Assembly (NCBI GenBank): GCA_004791255.1
Contig: SRUQ01000009.1
Span: 124,001 to 188,000 of the forward strand
DNA: 64,000 nucleotides
Direction of reading: 5' to 3'
Origin: a bacterium M00.F.Ca.ET.205.01.1.1
GTDB lineage: Bacteria > Pseudomonadota > Alphaproteobacteria > Rhizobiales > Rhizobiaceae
Shown here: positions 24,811 through 33,738 of the stretch, one piece after another
How the letters are laid out: each line of letters starts with the position of its first letter
Position numbering within the stretch: position 1 is the stretch's first letter
Program-made: the position numbers and the translations under genes
The notes under the pieces: generated by a model
Seen by the model: only the letters and a program-made list of their open reading frames with translations
Databases searched by the model: none
Told to the model about the DNA's origin: nothing

Positions 24811-26169
24811 TCACTCGATCTCCGCGCCCAATGCCTTCATCAATCCCATGAACTCCGGAAAACTCGTCGCGATCATATTGGCGTCGTCGATGGTGACAGG
24901 CTTTTCGGCGGCAAGCCCCATGACAAGAAAGCTCATGGCAATGCGATGGTCGAGATGCGTCTTCACCGTTGTGTCCATGCCGTTGGGATGGCGGCCAAGG
25001 CCCTTGCCACCCGGTTTGCCGCGCACGGCGAGCGATGCCTCGCCCTCGGTGCAGTCGACGCCATTGACCTTCAGCCCGTTGGCCACCGCAGCCAGCCGGT
25101 CGGATTCCTTCACCCGCAGCTCTTCCAGCCCCTGCATCAGCGTCTCGCCGTCGGCGAAGCTCGCGGCAACCGCCAGCACCGGGTATTCGTCGATCATCGA
25201 CGGCGCCCGCTCCGGCGGCACGGCGATGCCCTTGAGCTCGGAGTACCGCACGCGCAGATCGGCGACATCCTCGCCGCCGGCATTGCGCGGATTGAGGATA
25301 TCGATCCGGCCGCCCATTTCCTGCAGCGTCAAAAGCAGCCCAGTGCGGGTTGGGTTCATCAGCACGTTCTCGATGACGATGTCCGAACCCGGCACGATGA
25401 GTGCTGCCACCAGCGGGAAGCCGGCCGAGGAGGGGTCACCCGGCACGGCGATTGTCTGTCCCGTCAGCTTGCCCTGGCCTTCGATGAAGATATGGCGCAC
25501 GCCGCGCTCGTCGGTCTCGACCGACAGATTGGCGCCGAAGCCCTTCAGCATCTTTTCTGTGTGGTCGCGTGTCATCACCGGCTCGATGACGGTGGTGACG
25601 CCCGGCGTGTTCAGGCCGGCCAGCAGCACCGCCGATTTCACCTGCGCCGAGGCCATCGGCACGCGGTAGGTGATGGGAGCGGCGTGCTTGGGTCCATGCA
25701 GGGTGATCGGCATGCGGTCGCCGGGCGTTGCCTTCAGAACCTGCACGCCCATCTGGCGCAAGGGTTCGAGCACGCGCCCCATCGGCCGGCCGGACAAGGA
25801 GGCGTCGCCGATGAAGGTCGTTTCCATGTCGTAGGTGCCGACCAGGCCCATGGTCAGCCGCGACCCGGTGCCGGCGTTGCCGAAGTCGAGCGGGCCTTCC
25901 GGCTGCAGCAGCGCGCCGTTGCCGGTGCCGCGGATCACCCATTCGTCGCCGCGTTTCTCGATATGCGCGCCCATCGCCTTCATGGCAGCACCCGTGCGCA
26001 TCACGTCCTCGCCCTCGAGCAGGCCGGTAATGCGGGTTTCGCCGGAGGCGAGCCCGCCGAACATGAAGGAGCGGTGCGAGATCGATTTGTCGCCCGGCAC
26101 GCGCGCCGTGCCGGAAAGGGCCTGTGATTTGCGGGCGGTGGCCGGCTTGGCAGCGGCGGCGTGAGACAT
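24811..26169 (-). CDS. aroA: 3-phosphoshikimate 1-carboxyvinyltransferase (EPSP synthase), class II type
   Basis: Sixth step of the shikimate pathway, joining PEP and shikimate 3-phosphate. The 452 residues closely follow the Agrobacterium CP4 enzyme by eye: PGDKSISHRSFMFGGLASGE, LLEGEDV, SGRPMGRVLEPLR, SAQVKSAVLLAGLNTPG, MTRDHTEKML, DEYPVLAVAA, ELRVKESDR and HLDHRIAMSFLVMGL. The active-site loop reads FGNAGTG, with Gly at residue 100, where CP4 has Ala100. It is the first gene of aroA-cmk-rpsA and divergent from the FYDLN acid-domain gene. Confidence 0.97.
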   Translation of the reverse strand: MSHAAAAKPATARKSQALSGTARVPGDKSISHRSFMFGGLASGETRITGLLEGEDVMRTGAAMKAMGAHIEKRGDEWVIRGTGNGALLQPEGPLDFGNAGTGSRLTMGLVGTYDMETTFIGDASLSGRPMGRVLEPLRQMGVQVLKATPGDRMPITLHGPKHAAPITYRVPMASAQVKSAVLLAGLNTPGVTTVIEPVMTRDHTEKMLKGFGANLSVETDERGVRHIFIEGQGKLTGQTIAVPGDPSSAGFPLVAALIVPGSDIVIENVLMNPTRTGLLLTLQEMGGRIDILNPRNAGGEDVADLRVRYSELKGIAVPPERAPSMIDEYPVLAVAASFADGETLMQGLEELRVKESDRLAAVANGLKVNGVDCTEGEASLAVRGKPGGKGLGRHPNGMDTTVKTHLDHRIAMSFLVMGLAAEKPVTIDDANMIATSFPEFMGLMKALGAEIE

Positions 26170-26363
26170 GGAATTTCCCTGGGCGGCGTGCCGGCGTGCC
26201 GGCGCTTTTCATTTGTTGCGGCGGTCTCGTATCACGGCGAGGGGAAATGGTCATCCCCTTCGCGCGAGGCCTTTCAATGCATGGTTTGTGACGCCGGCTT
26301 TTGGCTTTGACAGCGCTGCAAACTGCGGTTAAGGGGACCACTCTTTTATTGACGAGGCTTGCC

Positions 26364-26756
26364 GTGGCAAAAACTGAACTTGGCACAAAGCGTGTCGACC
26401 CCGAAACGGGCCGAAAATTCTACGACCTGAACAAGGACCCGATCGTCTCGCCCTACACGGGCAAGACCTATCCGCGCTCCTATTTCGAGGATGGCAAGAT
26501 CGCCGCCCTCGAGGAGGACGAGGAAGTGGCCGAGAAGGAAGTGGACACCGAGGAAGAAGAGGGCGCCGAAGTCGTTTCGCTCGAAGAAGCCGATGACGAG
26601 GCCAAGGGCGGCGACGATCTTCCCGATCTCGGTGACGATGAGGACGACGTGGACCTCGGCGACGACGAGGATGACACTTTCCTCGCCGACGAAGAGGAAG
26701 AAGACGACGACGTCTCCGATATGATCGGCGTCGGCGACGACGACGACGAGGTCTGA
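26364..26756 (+). CDS. FYDLN acid-domain protein (TIGR02300 family)
   Basis: A 130-residue protein with a conserved N-terminal domain (AKTELGTKRVDPETGRKFYD, then LNKDPIVSPYTGKTYP) and a C-terminal half made almost entirely of Asp and Glu. The FYDLN motif and acidic tail define the alphaproteobacterial TIGR02300 family of unknown function. Translation most likely starts at the GTG at 26364, which matches family N-termini and has GAGG upstream. An ATG at 26301 lies in unrelated sequence. It is divergent from aroA, and a hairpin follows directly. Confidence 0.88.
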   Translation: MAKTELGTKRVDPETGRKFYDLNKDPIVSPYTGKTYPRSYFEDGKIAALEEDEEVAEKEVDTEEEEGAEVVSLEEADDEAKGGDDLPDLGDDEDDVDLGDDEDDTFLADEEEEDDDVSDMIGVGDDDDEV

Positions 26757-26762
26757 TCGACT

Positions 26763-26791
26763 GCGAAAAGCGGGCATTTGCCGGCTTTCGC
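26763..26791 (+). terminator. Hairpin after the FYDLN acid-domain gene
   Basis: GCGAAA (26763-26768) pairs with TTTCGC (26786-26791), and the inner GC/GC and GGC/GCC continue around an ATTT loop, with one bulge and one mismatch. It begins 6 bp after the stop. No U-run follows, so termination efficiency is uncertain. Confidence 0.4.
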
Positions 26792-26821
26792 GGCCTGTGA
26801 AGAAAAAGCCGATATCGAGGC

Positions 26822-26850
26822 TTGATATTGACGAAAGGCGGGGTTAGAAG
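26822..26850 (+). promoter_or_regulatory. Candidate promoter of tRNA-Ala
   Basis: A possible -35 TTGATA (26822-26827) and -10 TAGAAG (26845-26850) are separated by 17 bp, about 78 bp before the mature tRNA start. The elements are only moderately close to consensus. Confidence 0.35.
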
Positions 26851-26928
26851 CCGCCTGCACTAACGGCGCGGTCACCAACCCGCGCCGGATCTCTTCACCG
26901 GAAACGGTGCCGGTTGACTGCCGGAAGT

Positions 26929-27004
<76 letters not shown>

Positions 27005-27178
27005 AACAGTCTCTCTAGCCGCACTATCTAATTGAAGAGTCTGCCGGCGGCGAAATCGCCGCATCGAGCAGCACTGGCGGCTCGATCACGCCCCGATTTT
27101 CTGCGAAGGCGCCATGCCGGTTCGTCAGGCTCTACGCCGAGGCGCTTCTGGCAAGATGCGGCGCTACCGAGAAACTGC

Positions 27179-27197
27179 CCCGGCAAAGCCTGCCGGG
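27179..27197 (-). terminator. Weak hairpin downstream of dgoD
   Basis: CCCGGCA and TGCCGGG form a perfect 7-bp stem with a 5-base loop, 13 bp beyond the dgoD stop. The following minus-strand sequence, GGCAGTTTCTC, is only modestly U-rich. Confidence 0.45.
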
Positions 27198-27210
27198 CTA
27201 AACCCGCCCG

Positions 27211-28359
27211 TCACCACTCGGCGAAGGAGCCGTCCTTGTGGCGCCAGATCGGGTTGCGCCAGCGATGCCCTTCCTTGGCGCGTTCTTTCACATAGTCTTC
27301 GTTGATCTCGACACCGAGACCGGGGCCGTCGGGAATGGCGACATAGCCATCCTCGTAGCGGAAGACGTCCTTGTTGGCGGCGTAGTCGAGCAGGTCGTTG
27401 GTGCCGTTATAGTGGATGCCGAGGCTCTGCTCCTGGATGAAGCAGTTGTAGCTGACCGCGTCGAGCTGCAGGCAGGCGGCCAGCGCAATCGGCCCGAGCG
27501 GGCAGTGCGGCGCCACCGCGACGTCATAGGCTTCCGCCATCGCGGCGATCTTGCGGCATTCGGTGATGCCGCCGGCATGCGACAGATCAGGCTGGATGAT
27601 GTCGACGACGCCTTCCTCGAACACCGATTTGAAATCCCAGCGGCTGTAGAGCCGTTCGCCGAGCGCGATCGGCGTCGAGCCGAGCGCAGCGATTTCCTTC
27701 AGCGCCTCGCGATTCTCCGAGAGCACCGGTTCCTCGATGAACATCAGCCGGTAGGGTTCGAGCTCCTTGACCAGCATGCGCGCCATCGGCCGGTGCACGC
27801 GGCCATGGAAATCGACGGCGATGCCGATGTTGGGCCCGACCGCCTCGCGCACCATGGCGACGCGCTCGACCGCAGCGTCGATCCTGTCGTGGCTGTCGAC
27901 GATCTGCAGTTCCTCGGTGCCGTTCATCTTGAGCGCCTGGAAGCCGCGCGCCACGACGTCCTTGGCGCCTGCGGCGACCTCCGCCGGCCGGTCGCCGCCG
28001 ATCCAGGAATAGACCTTGATGGTGTCGCGCAGCTTGCCGCCAAGCAGTTCATGCACGGGTACGCCGAGCGCCTTGCCCTTGATGTCCCACAGCGCTTGGT
28101 CGATGCCGGCAATGGCGCTCATCAGGATTGGTCCGCCGCGGTAGAAGCCGCCGCGATGCATCACCGTCCAGTGATCCTCGATCAGGCGCGGGTCCTTGCC
28201 GATGAGATAGTCGGCGAGTTCCTTCACCGCCGCCTCGACGGTCAGCGCCCGGCCCTCGACCACCGGTTCGCCCCAGCCGGTCACACCGGCATCGGTCTCG
28301 ATCTTCAGGAACAGCCAGCGCGGCGGGACGATGTAGGTGGTGAGCGAGGTGATTTTCAT
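27211..28359 (-). CDS. dgoD: D-galactonate dehydratase
   Basis: Enolase-superfamily enzyme converting D-galactonate to 2-keto-3-deoxygalactonate. The 382 residues match E. coli DgoD along their length: ITSLTTYIVPPRWLFLKIET, GFYRGGPILMSAIAGIDQAL, the metal ligands in DFHGR, FIEEPV and GERL, QPDLSHAGGITEC, APHCPLGPIALAACL and the ending WRNP-WRH. The start MKITSL is the conserved one. The gene follows the GntR regulator gene by 7 bp on the minus strand and is divergent from an AraFGH-type sugar importer. It provides the dehydration step of non-phosphorylating galactose oxidation. Confidence 0.93.
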   Translation of the reverse strand: MKITSLTTYIVPPRWLFLKIETDAGVTGWGEPVVEGRALTVEAAVKELADYLIGKDPRLIEDHWTVMHRGGFYRGGPILMSAIAGIDQALWDIKGKALGVPVHELLGGKLRDTIKVYSWIGGDRPAEVAAGAKDVVARGFQALKMNGTEELQIVDSHDRIDAAVERVAMVREAVGPNIGIAVDFHGRVHRPMARMLVKELEPYRLMFIEEPVLSENREALKEIAALGSTPIALGERLYSRWDFKSVFEEGVVDIIQPDLSHAGGITECRKIAAMAEAYDVAVAPHCPLGPIALAACLQLDAVSYNCFIQEQSLGIHYNGTNDLLDYAANKDVFRYEDGYVAIPDGPGLGVEINEDYVKERAKEGHRWRNPIWRHKDGSFAEW

Positions 28360-28366
28360 GCTGGTC

Positions 28367-29107
28367 TCAGTTGTTCTTGAGTTTCTTGGCGCTGGTGAGG
28401 TCGCGCGCCGCAAGGTCGAGGATCTTGCTCGCTGCACCGCGCGCTGCCGCGGCATCGCGCATGCGTAGCGCTTCCACCACTTCGCGGTGCGCCGCCACCG
28501 CTTCCATGCGCCGTTCAAGCGAGATCGTCGCCGAGGCTTCCAGCGAGAATTTCAACCCGGTGTCGATCAGATTGCCGATCTGCCGGAAGATCGGATTGTG
28601 GCTGGCGGCATAGACGATCTGGTGGAAGACGACGTCGCTGCGTGAGAAGGCGGCGAGGTCCTCGCCGGCATCGGCCATGCCGCGCCACGCCGCTTCGAGA
28701 TCGGCGACCTCCTGCAAGGTCGCGCGCGTCGCGGCGAGTTCCGCCACCAGCGGCTCGATGGCACGGCGCGTTTCCAGGATGGCGTCGAACAGCTTGTCGT
28801 CCAGCGCATGCGGCGCATGCCAGGCCAGCACCTGCGGGTCGATGATGTTCCAATTGTCCTGGTCGCAGACAACCGTACCGATACGCGGCCGCGACAGCAC
28901 CAGCCCCTTGGCGGCCAGCACCTTCAGCGCTTCGCGGATGACGGTGCGGCTGACGCCATATTCGACGCCGAGTTCGTTTTCGGTCGGCAGCGAGGAGCCG
29001 GCCGGATAGCGCCCGGAAAAAATGTCGGAGGCGAGCGCCTTCGTCACGTCGGGCATGACGCGCGGACGGCGGGTGTCGCTCTGTGCTTTCCTGGACGTCT
29101 CGGTCAC
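28367..29107 (-). CDS. GntR family regulator, FadR subfamily
   Basis: Regulator of 246 residues with an N-terminal winged helix (ALASDIFSGRYPAGSSLPTE and NELGVEYGVSRTVIREALKV) and an all-helical FCD ligand domain with the usual Asp/His metal positions (RSDVVFHQIVYAASHNP, AAHREVVEALR). The GTG start is preceded by GGAGGAGG. It is co-transcribed with dgoD and divergent from araF, so it probably controls both directions through the palindrome at 29217-29249. The effector is likely a sugar acid or sugar of the pathway. Confidence 0.88.
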   Translation of the reverse strand: MTETSRKAQSDTRRPRVMPDVTKALASDIFSGRYPAGSSLPTENELGVEYGVSRTVIREALKVLAAKGLVLSRPRIGTVVCDQDNWNIIDPQVLAWHAPHALDDKLFDAILETRRAIEPLVAELAATRATLQEVADLEAAWRGMADAGEDLAAFSRSDVVFHQIVYAASHNPIFRQIGNLIDTGLKFSLEASATISLERRMEAVAAHREVVEALRMRDAAAARGAASKILDLAARDLTSAKKLKNN

Positions 29108-29216
29108 CTCAGCCCTCCTCCAAGGCGGCGAACCTACTGATTTCGCGCAACCATCCCGGCCTTACCGGATGCCGATCGGTTGCGCCAGCGATCCGTTGTA
29201 AGAGCATGTAGCTTAA

Positions 29217-29262
29217 TTATCATACCAGATCAATTGACGAGTATGATAAAAAGAATTACAGA
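29217..29262 (+). promoter_or_regulatory. Operator and promoter between the GntR gene and araF
   Basis: A perfect 9-bp inverted repeat, TTATCATAC (29217-29225) and GTATGATAA (29241-29249), spans a 15-bp spacer. It overlaps a possible araF promoter: -35 TTGACG (29235-29240), 16-bp spacer, -10 TACAGA (29257-29262). The position in the divergent gap makes it the best candidate binding site for the adjacent GntR protein. Confidence 0.6.
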
Positions 29263-29307
29263 CTCAGCACCCGGGCCGAGCGCCCGGCCTATCGCTGGGA
29301 GGTAATC

Positions 29308-30297
29308 ATGCGACTTTTGAAGACCGCGCTCGTCGCGGGCGCGCTTGCCGTGCTGTCCGTCACGACCATCGCTGCATATGCTCAGGACACCAAGATCGGC
29401 TTTATCGTCAAACAGCCCGAGGAGCCGTGGTTCCAGGACGAGTGGAAGTTCGCCGACCAGGCCGCCAAGGAAAAGGGTTTCACCCTGGTCAAGATCGGCG
29501 CCGAGGACGGTGAGAAGCTGATGTCGGCCATCGACAATCTCGGCGCCCAGGGCGCCCAGGGCTTCATCGTCTGCACGCCCGACGTGAAGCTTGGTCCCGG
29601 CATCGTCGCCAAGGCTGCCGCCAACAATCTCAAGGTGATGACCGTCGACGACCGTCTGGTTGGTGCCGACGGCAAGGCGCTTGAAGACGTGCCGCATATG
29701 GGCATTTCGGCCACCAAGATCGGCGAGGCCGTCGGCCAGGCGATCGTCGACGAGATGAAGGCGCGCGGCTGGAAGGCCGACCAGGTCGGCGCCATCCGCG
29801 TCTCCTACGATCAGTTGCCGACCGCCGTCGACCGCGTCGAAGGCGCCATTTCGGTGCTGAAGGCGAACGGCTTCAAGGCCGAGAACATTTACGATGCGCC
29901 GCAGGCCAAGACAGACACTGAAGCCGCGCTCAATGCCGCGACGGTGGTGCTCAACGCCCATGCGGACATCAAGAAGTGGGTCTCCTTCGGTCTCAATGAC
30001 GAAGCGGTGCTTGGCGCCGTGCGTGCTTCCGAAAGTGTCGGCATTCCGGCGGATGGCATGATCGGCGTCGGCATCGGCGGCGCGGATTCGGCGATCAACG
30101 AGTTCAAGAAGCCTGCCGCCACCGGCTTCGTCGGCACGGTGATCATTTCGCCCAAGCGCCATGGCTACGAGACGGCGCTCAACATGTACGACTGGGTCGC
30201 CAACAACAAAGAACCGGAGAAGCTGATCCTGACCTCCGGCGCGCTCGCCAAGCGCGATGATTACCAGACGGTCCGCCAGGGCCTCGGCATCCAATAA
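29308..30297 (+). CDS. araF: L-arabinose ABC transporter substrate-binding protein (AraF type)
   Basis: Periplasmic sugar-binding protein of 329 residues. A signal peptide ends near AAYAQ, and the mature protein begins DTKIGFIVKQPEEPWFQDEWKF, a distinctive AraF segment. Further AraF-like blocks are GFIVCTPDVKLGPGIVAKA, DERL-type TVDDRLVGADGKALEDVPHM, and GLNDEAVLGAVRASE. E. coli AraF binds L-arabinose and, less well, D-galactose and D-fucose, which fits the galactonate dehydratase next door. A strong hairpin separates it from araG. Confidence 0.92.
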   Translation: MRLLKTALVAGALAVLSVTTIAAYAQDTKIGFIVKQPEEPWFQDEWKFADQAAKEKGFTLVKIGAEDGEKLMSAIDNLGAQGAQGFIVCTPDVKLGPGIVAKAAANNLKVMTVDDRLVGADGKALEDVPHMGISATKIGEAVGQAIVDEMKARGWKADQVGAIRVSYDQLPTAVDRVEGAISVLKANGFKAENIYDAPQAKTDTEAALNAATVVLNAHADIKKWVSFGLNDEAVLGAVRASESVGIPADGMIGVGIGGADSAINEFKKPAATGFVGTVIISPKRHGYETALNMYDWVANNKEPEKLILTSGALAKRDDYQTVRQGLGIQ

Positions 30298-30307
30298 TCC
30301 TCCCTGT

Positions 30308-30343
30308 ACAAACAGGCGGCGGCTCATCCCGCCGCCTGTTTGT
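30308..30343 (+). terminator. Intercistronic hairpin between araF and araG
   Basis: A perfect 15-bp stem, ACAAACAGGCGGCGG (30308-30322) and CCGCCGCCTGTTTGT (30329-30343), with a 6-base loop begins 10 bp after the araF stop. There is no long U-run, so it more likely causes partial termination or protects the araF mRNA 3' end than full termination. Confidence 0.65.
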
Positions 30344-30367
30344 CATGACACAGAAGGATCGGCGCTC

Positions 30368-31879
30368 GTGTCGTTTCTCGAGTTCTTGCACATCACCAAG
30401 ACCTATCCGGGCGTCAAGGCGCTGTCGGACGTCTCCTTCGGCGTCGCCAAGGGCGCCGTGCATGGCCTGATGGGCGAGAACGGCGCCGGCAAATCAACCT
30501 TGATCAAGATCCTGTCGGGCGACCAGCATGCCGATTCGGGCGAAATCAGCATCGACGGCAAGGTCCAGGTCTATGCCTCGACGCGAAATGCCTTCGACAA
30601 TGGCGTCATCGTCATTCACCAGGAACTGCAACTCGTCCCGGAACTCACTGTTGCCGAAAATCTCAGCCTTGGCCGCTTTCCCGCCAGCGCCGGCATCATC
30701 GCCGGCCGCCGCATGCTGGACGATGTCGGCGCCAAGCTGAAATCGGCCGGCATCGACATCGATATCAGCCGCAAGGTCAAGACGCTGTCCATCGGCGAAC
30801 GCCAGATGGTCGAGATCGCCAAGGCGATCATGCTCGACGCGCGCGTCATCGCGCTGGACGAACCGACCTCGTCGCTGTCCTCGCGCGAAAGTGAGATCCT
30901 GTTTGCCCTGATCGATCGCCTGCGCGCCGAGGGCAAGGTCATCATTTACGTCTCGCACCGGCTGGATGAGGTGTTCCGCCTCTGCGACAGCCTGACCGTG
31001 CTGCGCGACGGCAAACTCGCCGCGCACCATACGACTCTGGAAGGCGTCACCCGCGATCAGGTCGTCGCCGAAATGGTCGGCCGTGAAATTTCCGACATCT
31101 GGGGTTTTCGCCCACGCAAATCCGGCGATGTCAGGCTGAAGGTTGAGGCTGTCTCCGGGGCAAAGCTGAAGACGCCGGCGAGTTTCGAGGCACGCGCCGG
31201 CGAGATCGTCGGTTTCTTCGGCCTGATCGGCGCCGGCCGTTCGGAACTGACGCGTCTGGTCTTCGGCGCCGACCCGCGTTCAGGCGGCACCATCAGCGTC
31301 GACGGCAAGGTCGTTCATGCCGCCGATCCGCAAGGGGCCATCCGCGCCGGCATCGTGCTGTGCTCGGAAGACCGAAAGCATGACGGCATCATCCAGGGTC
31401 GTTCGATCGAGGAGAACATCAACATCTCCTCCCGGCGCCATCACGCGCGCTTCGGTGTGCTCAACCGAGCCAGCGAGATCGCCACCGCCGAGACTTTCAT
31501 CAAGAAGCTCAAGGTGCGCACGCCGTCGCGTAAGCAGGACATCATCAACCTCTCCGGCGGCAACCAGCAGAAGGTCATTCTCGGCCGCTGGCTGTCGGAG
31601 CAGGGCGTGCGCGTCCTCATCGTCGACGAACCGACGCGCGGCATCGATGTCGGCGCCAAGTCCGAAATCTACGAACTGCTCTACCAGCTTGCCGAAGACG
31701 GTATGGCGATCGTCGTCGTCTCGTCCGAACTGCCTGAAGTGATGGGCATTTGCGACCGCATTCTGGTGATGTGCGGCGGGCGCATCGGCGCCGAACTGAC
31801 GCGTGACCAGTTCGCCGAGAAGGCGATCCTGGCCGCGGCCCTTCCCGACACCAAAACCCCCGACGCGATCGCATCCTGA
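30368..31879 (+). CDS. araG: L-arabinose ABC transporter ATP-binding protein (AraG)
   Basis: Tandem-ABC sugar importer ATPase of 503 residues, matching the E. coli AraG length. The first domain has Walker A GENGAGKSTLIKIL, signature LSIGERQMVEIAKAI and Walker B VIALDEPTSSLS. The second has the degenerate Walker A LIGAGRSELTRLVFG, signature LSGGNQQKVILGRWL and VLIVDEPTRGIDVGAK. The SEDRKHDGIIQGRSIEENI block is typical of the AraG/RbsA class. The start is GTG at 30368, with AGAAGGATC upstream. It is co-transcribed with araF and araH. Confidence 0.94.
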   Translation: MSFLEFLHITKTYPGVKALSDVSFGVAKGAVHGLMGENGAGKSTLIKILSGDQHADSGEISIDGKVQVYASTRNAFDNGVIVIHQELQLVPELTVAENLSLGRFPASAGIIAGRRMLDDVGAKLKSAGIDIDISRKVKTLSIGERQMVEIAKAIMLDARVIALDEPTSSLSSRESEILFALIDRLRAEGKVIIYVSHRLDEVFRLCDSLTVLRDGKLAAHHTTLEGVTRDQVVAEMVGREISDIWGFRPRKSGDVRLKVEAVSGAKLKTPASFEARAGEIVGFFGLIGAGRSELTRLVFGADPRSGGTISVDGKVVHAADPQGAIRAGIVLCSEDRKHDGIIQGRSIEENINISSRRHHARFGVLNRASEIATAETFIKKLKVRTPSRKQDIINLSGGNQQKVILGRWLSEQGVRVLIVDEPTRGIDVGAKSEIYELLYQLAEDGMAIVVVSSELPEVMGICDRILVMCGGRIGAELTRDQFAEKAILAAALPDTKTPDAIAS

Positions 31880-31890
31880 GGATTTTTGCC

Positions 31891-32841
31891 ATGACCGACC
31901 GGTTGAAGAAGATCCTGCTCGGCGAACAAGGCCTCGTCGTCATCTTCATCGTTGCCTTCGCGCTGGTGTCGGCCCTGGTGCCGAATTTTCTAACCGACCG
32001 CAACATGCTCGGCCTCTTGCAGTCGGTGGTCACCGTCGGCATCGTCGCCTGCACCATGATGTTCTGCCTCGCGGCGCGCGATTTCGACCTGTCGGTCGGC
32101 TCCATCGTCGCCTTTGCCGGCATGGTCGCGGTGATGGCGTCGAACTACACCGGCTCGATCCTGCTTGGCCTTCTGGCGGCTATCGCCTGCGGCGCGTTTG
32201 TCGGCTTCATCAACGGCGTCGTCATCGCCAAATTCCGCATCAACGCGCTGATCACCACGCTCGCCACCATGCAGATCGTGCGCGGCTTTGCGCTGATCGC
32301 ATCCGACGGCCGCGCCGTTGGCATCAACAGCCCGGACTTTTACCAACTCGCATTGTCGAAGCTGCTTGGCATCCCAACGCCGATCTGGGTGCTGGCCGTC
32401 CTGTTCGGCATCTTCGGCTTTGTCCTCAACCGCACCGTCTTCGGCAAGAACACGCTGGCCATCGGCGGCAATCCGGAGGCCTCGCGGCTTGCCGGCGTCA
32501 ACGTCGACTGGACGCGCATATGGATATTCGCGCTGCAAGGTGTCGTCTGCGGTATCGCCGGCATCCTTTTGGCCTCGCGCATCACTTCGGGCCAGCCCAA
32601 CGCGGCGGTCGGGCTTGAGCTCTCTGTTATCTCGGCCTGCGTGCTCGGCGGCGTCTCGCTGGCCGGCGGCCGCGCTACCATGTCCGGCGTCATCGTCGGC
32701 GTGCTGATCATGGGCATCGCCGAAAATGCCATGAACCTGCTCAACATCCCGGCCTTCTACCAATACATCGTCAGGGGCGTGATCCTGCTGCTCGCCGTGC
32801 TGCTCGACAATCTGCGCTCCTCGGCGCTTGGCCGGCGCTGA
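31891..32841 (+). CDS. araH: L-arabinose ABC transporter permease (AraH)
   Basis: Inner-membrane permease of the ribose/arabinose type (BPD_transp_2), 316 residues with eight to ten hydrophobic segments. The family blocks FCLAARDFDLSVGSIVAFAG, GFINGVVIAKFRINALITTL and SVISACVLGGVSLAGGRATM are present. It lies 11 bp after araG and 14 bp before the mutarotase gene, in one operon. Confidence 0.94.
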   Translation: MTDRLKKILLGEQGLVVIFIVAFALVSALVPNFLTDRNMLGLLQSVVTVGIVACTMMFCLAARDFDLSVGSIVAFAGMVAVMASNYTGSILLGLLAAIACGAFVGFINGVVIAKFRINALITTLATMQIVRGFALIASDGRAVGINSPDFYQLALSKLLGIPTPIWVLAVLFGIFGFVLNRTVFGKNTLAIGGNPEASRLAGVNVDWTRIWIFALQGVVCGIAGILLASRITSGQPNAAVGLELSVISACVLGGVSLAGGRATMSGVIVGVLIMGIAENAMNLLNIPAFYQYIVRGVILLLAVLLDNLRSSALGRR

Positions 32842-32855
32842 GTCGGCCGAGCGCC

Positions 32856-33737
32856 ATGTCGTCCTGGCTGCTCATCGACAACGGCCGGCTGAACGTCCGG
32901 ATCAGCCCGCAGGGGGGCGCGATTGTGGACGGGCATACGGCCGAGGGCGTGCCGTTCCTGCGCCCTTACCAAGGCAAGGCCGAATTCGACGTCGCCGCTT
33001 GCGCCTGCTTTCCGCTGGTGCCGTTCGGCAACCGCGTCGAAGGCAATGCGTTCTCCGCCGGCGGCAGGACGTTCCAACTGGCGCCCAACGCCGGCGATCC
33101 GCTCTTCATCCATGGCGATGGCTGGCTCGGCGCATGGGCGGTGACCAGGCATGACGCCGATCATGTCGAACTGAGTTTCGACAAGCCGGCAGGCGCCGGC
33201 TCGCCCCATGCCTATCATGCGCGCCAATCGTTCAGTCTCGATGGCAAGCGGCTGCAATTGGCGATGTCCGTTACCAACAGCGGCGAGATCGCTCTGCCCT
33301 TTGGCCTCGGCTTTCACCCCTTCTTTCCGCGTACGCCACTGACCACCCTGTTCGCGCCGGCAAGCCACTGGTGGATCGACCGCACCGGGCATTTGCCCGG
33401 CGAAAAGATCGCGCTGGCGCACGATGTGGACTTCTCCGCCCCGCGCAGGCTGCCCGGCCACTGGTTGAACAACGCCTTCGAAGGCTGGAGCGGGGTGGCG
33501 CGGATCGCCTGGCCCGAACGCAGGCTCAGCCTCGAGATCGAGGCGGCACCGGCGCTCGACCGCTACATGCTTTATTCCCCCGGCGAGGAATGCGGCTTCT
33601 TCTGCCTGGAGCCGATGAGCCACACGCCCAACGCGCTCAGGCATTTCGAGGCCGACCCGATGGGGTTAAGGATGCTTGCGCCCGGCGACAGTTTGAGCGC
33701 CGGATTTGCGATGACTGTTTCGGACTGGAGCGACTGA
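32856..33737 (+). CDS. Aldose 1-epimerase (mutarotase) family protein
   Basis: GalM-like beta-sandwich protein of 293 residues. The elements CACFPLVPFGNRVEG, FIHGDGWLGAW (catalytic His), GLGFHPFFPR (second His) and the C-terminal EPMSHTPNA with its Glu match the aldose 1-epimerase superfamily. It would interconvert alpha and beta anomers of the imported galactose or arabinose before oxidation. It is co-transcribed with araFGH and a sugar dehydrogenase-like SDR (1-bp gap). Confidence 0.87.
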   Translation: MSSWLLIDNGRLNVRISPQGGAIVDGHTAEGVPFLRPYQGKAEFDVAACACFPLVPFGNRVEGNAFSAGGRTFQLAPNAGDPLFIHGDGWLGAWAVTRHDADHVELSFDKPAGAGSPHAYHARQSFSLDGKRLQLAMSVTNSGEIALPFGLGFHPFFPRTPLTTLFAPASHWWIDRTGHLPGEKIALAHDVDFSAPRRLPGHWLNNAFEGWSGVARIAWPERRLSLEIEAAPALDRYMLYSPGEECGFFCLEPMSHTPNALRHFEADPMGLRMLAPGDSLSAGFAMTVSDWSD

Positions 33738-33738
33738 T

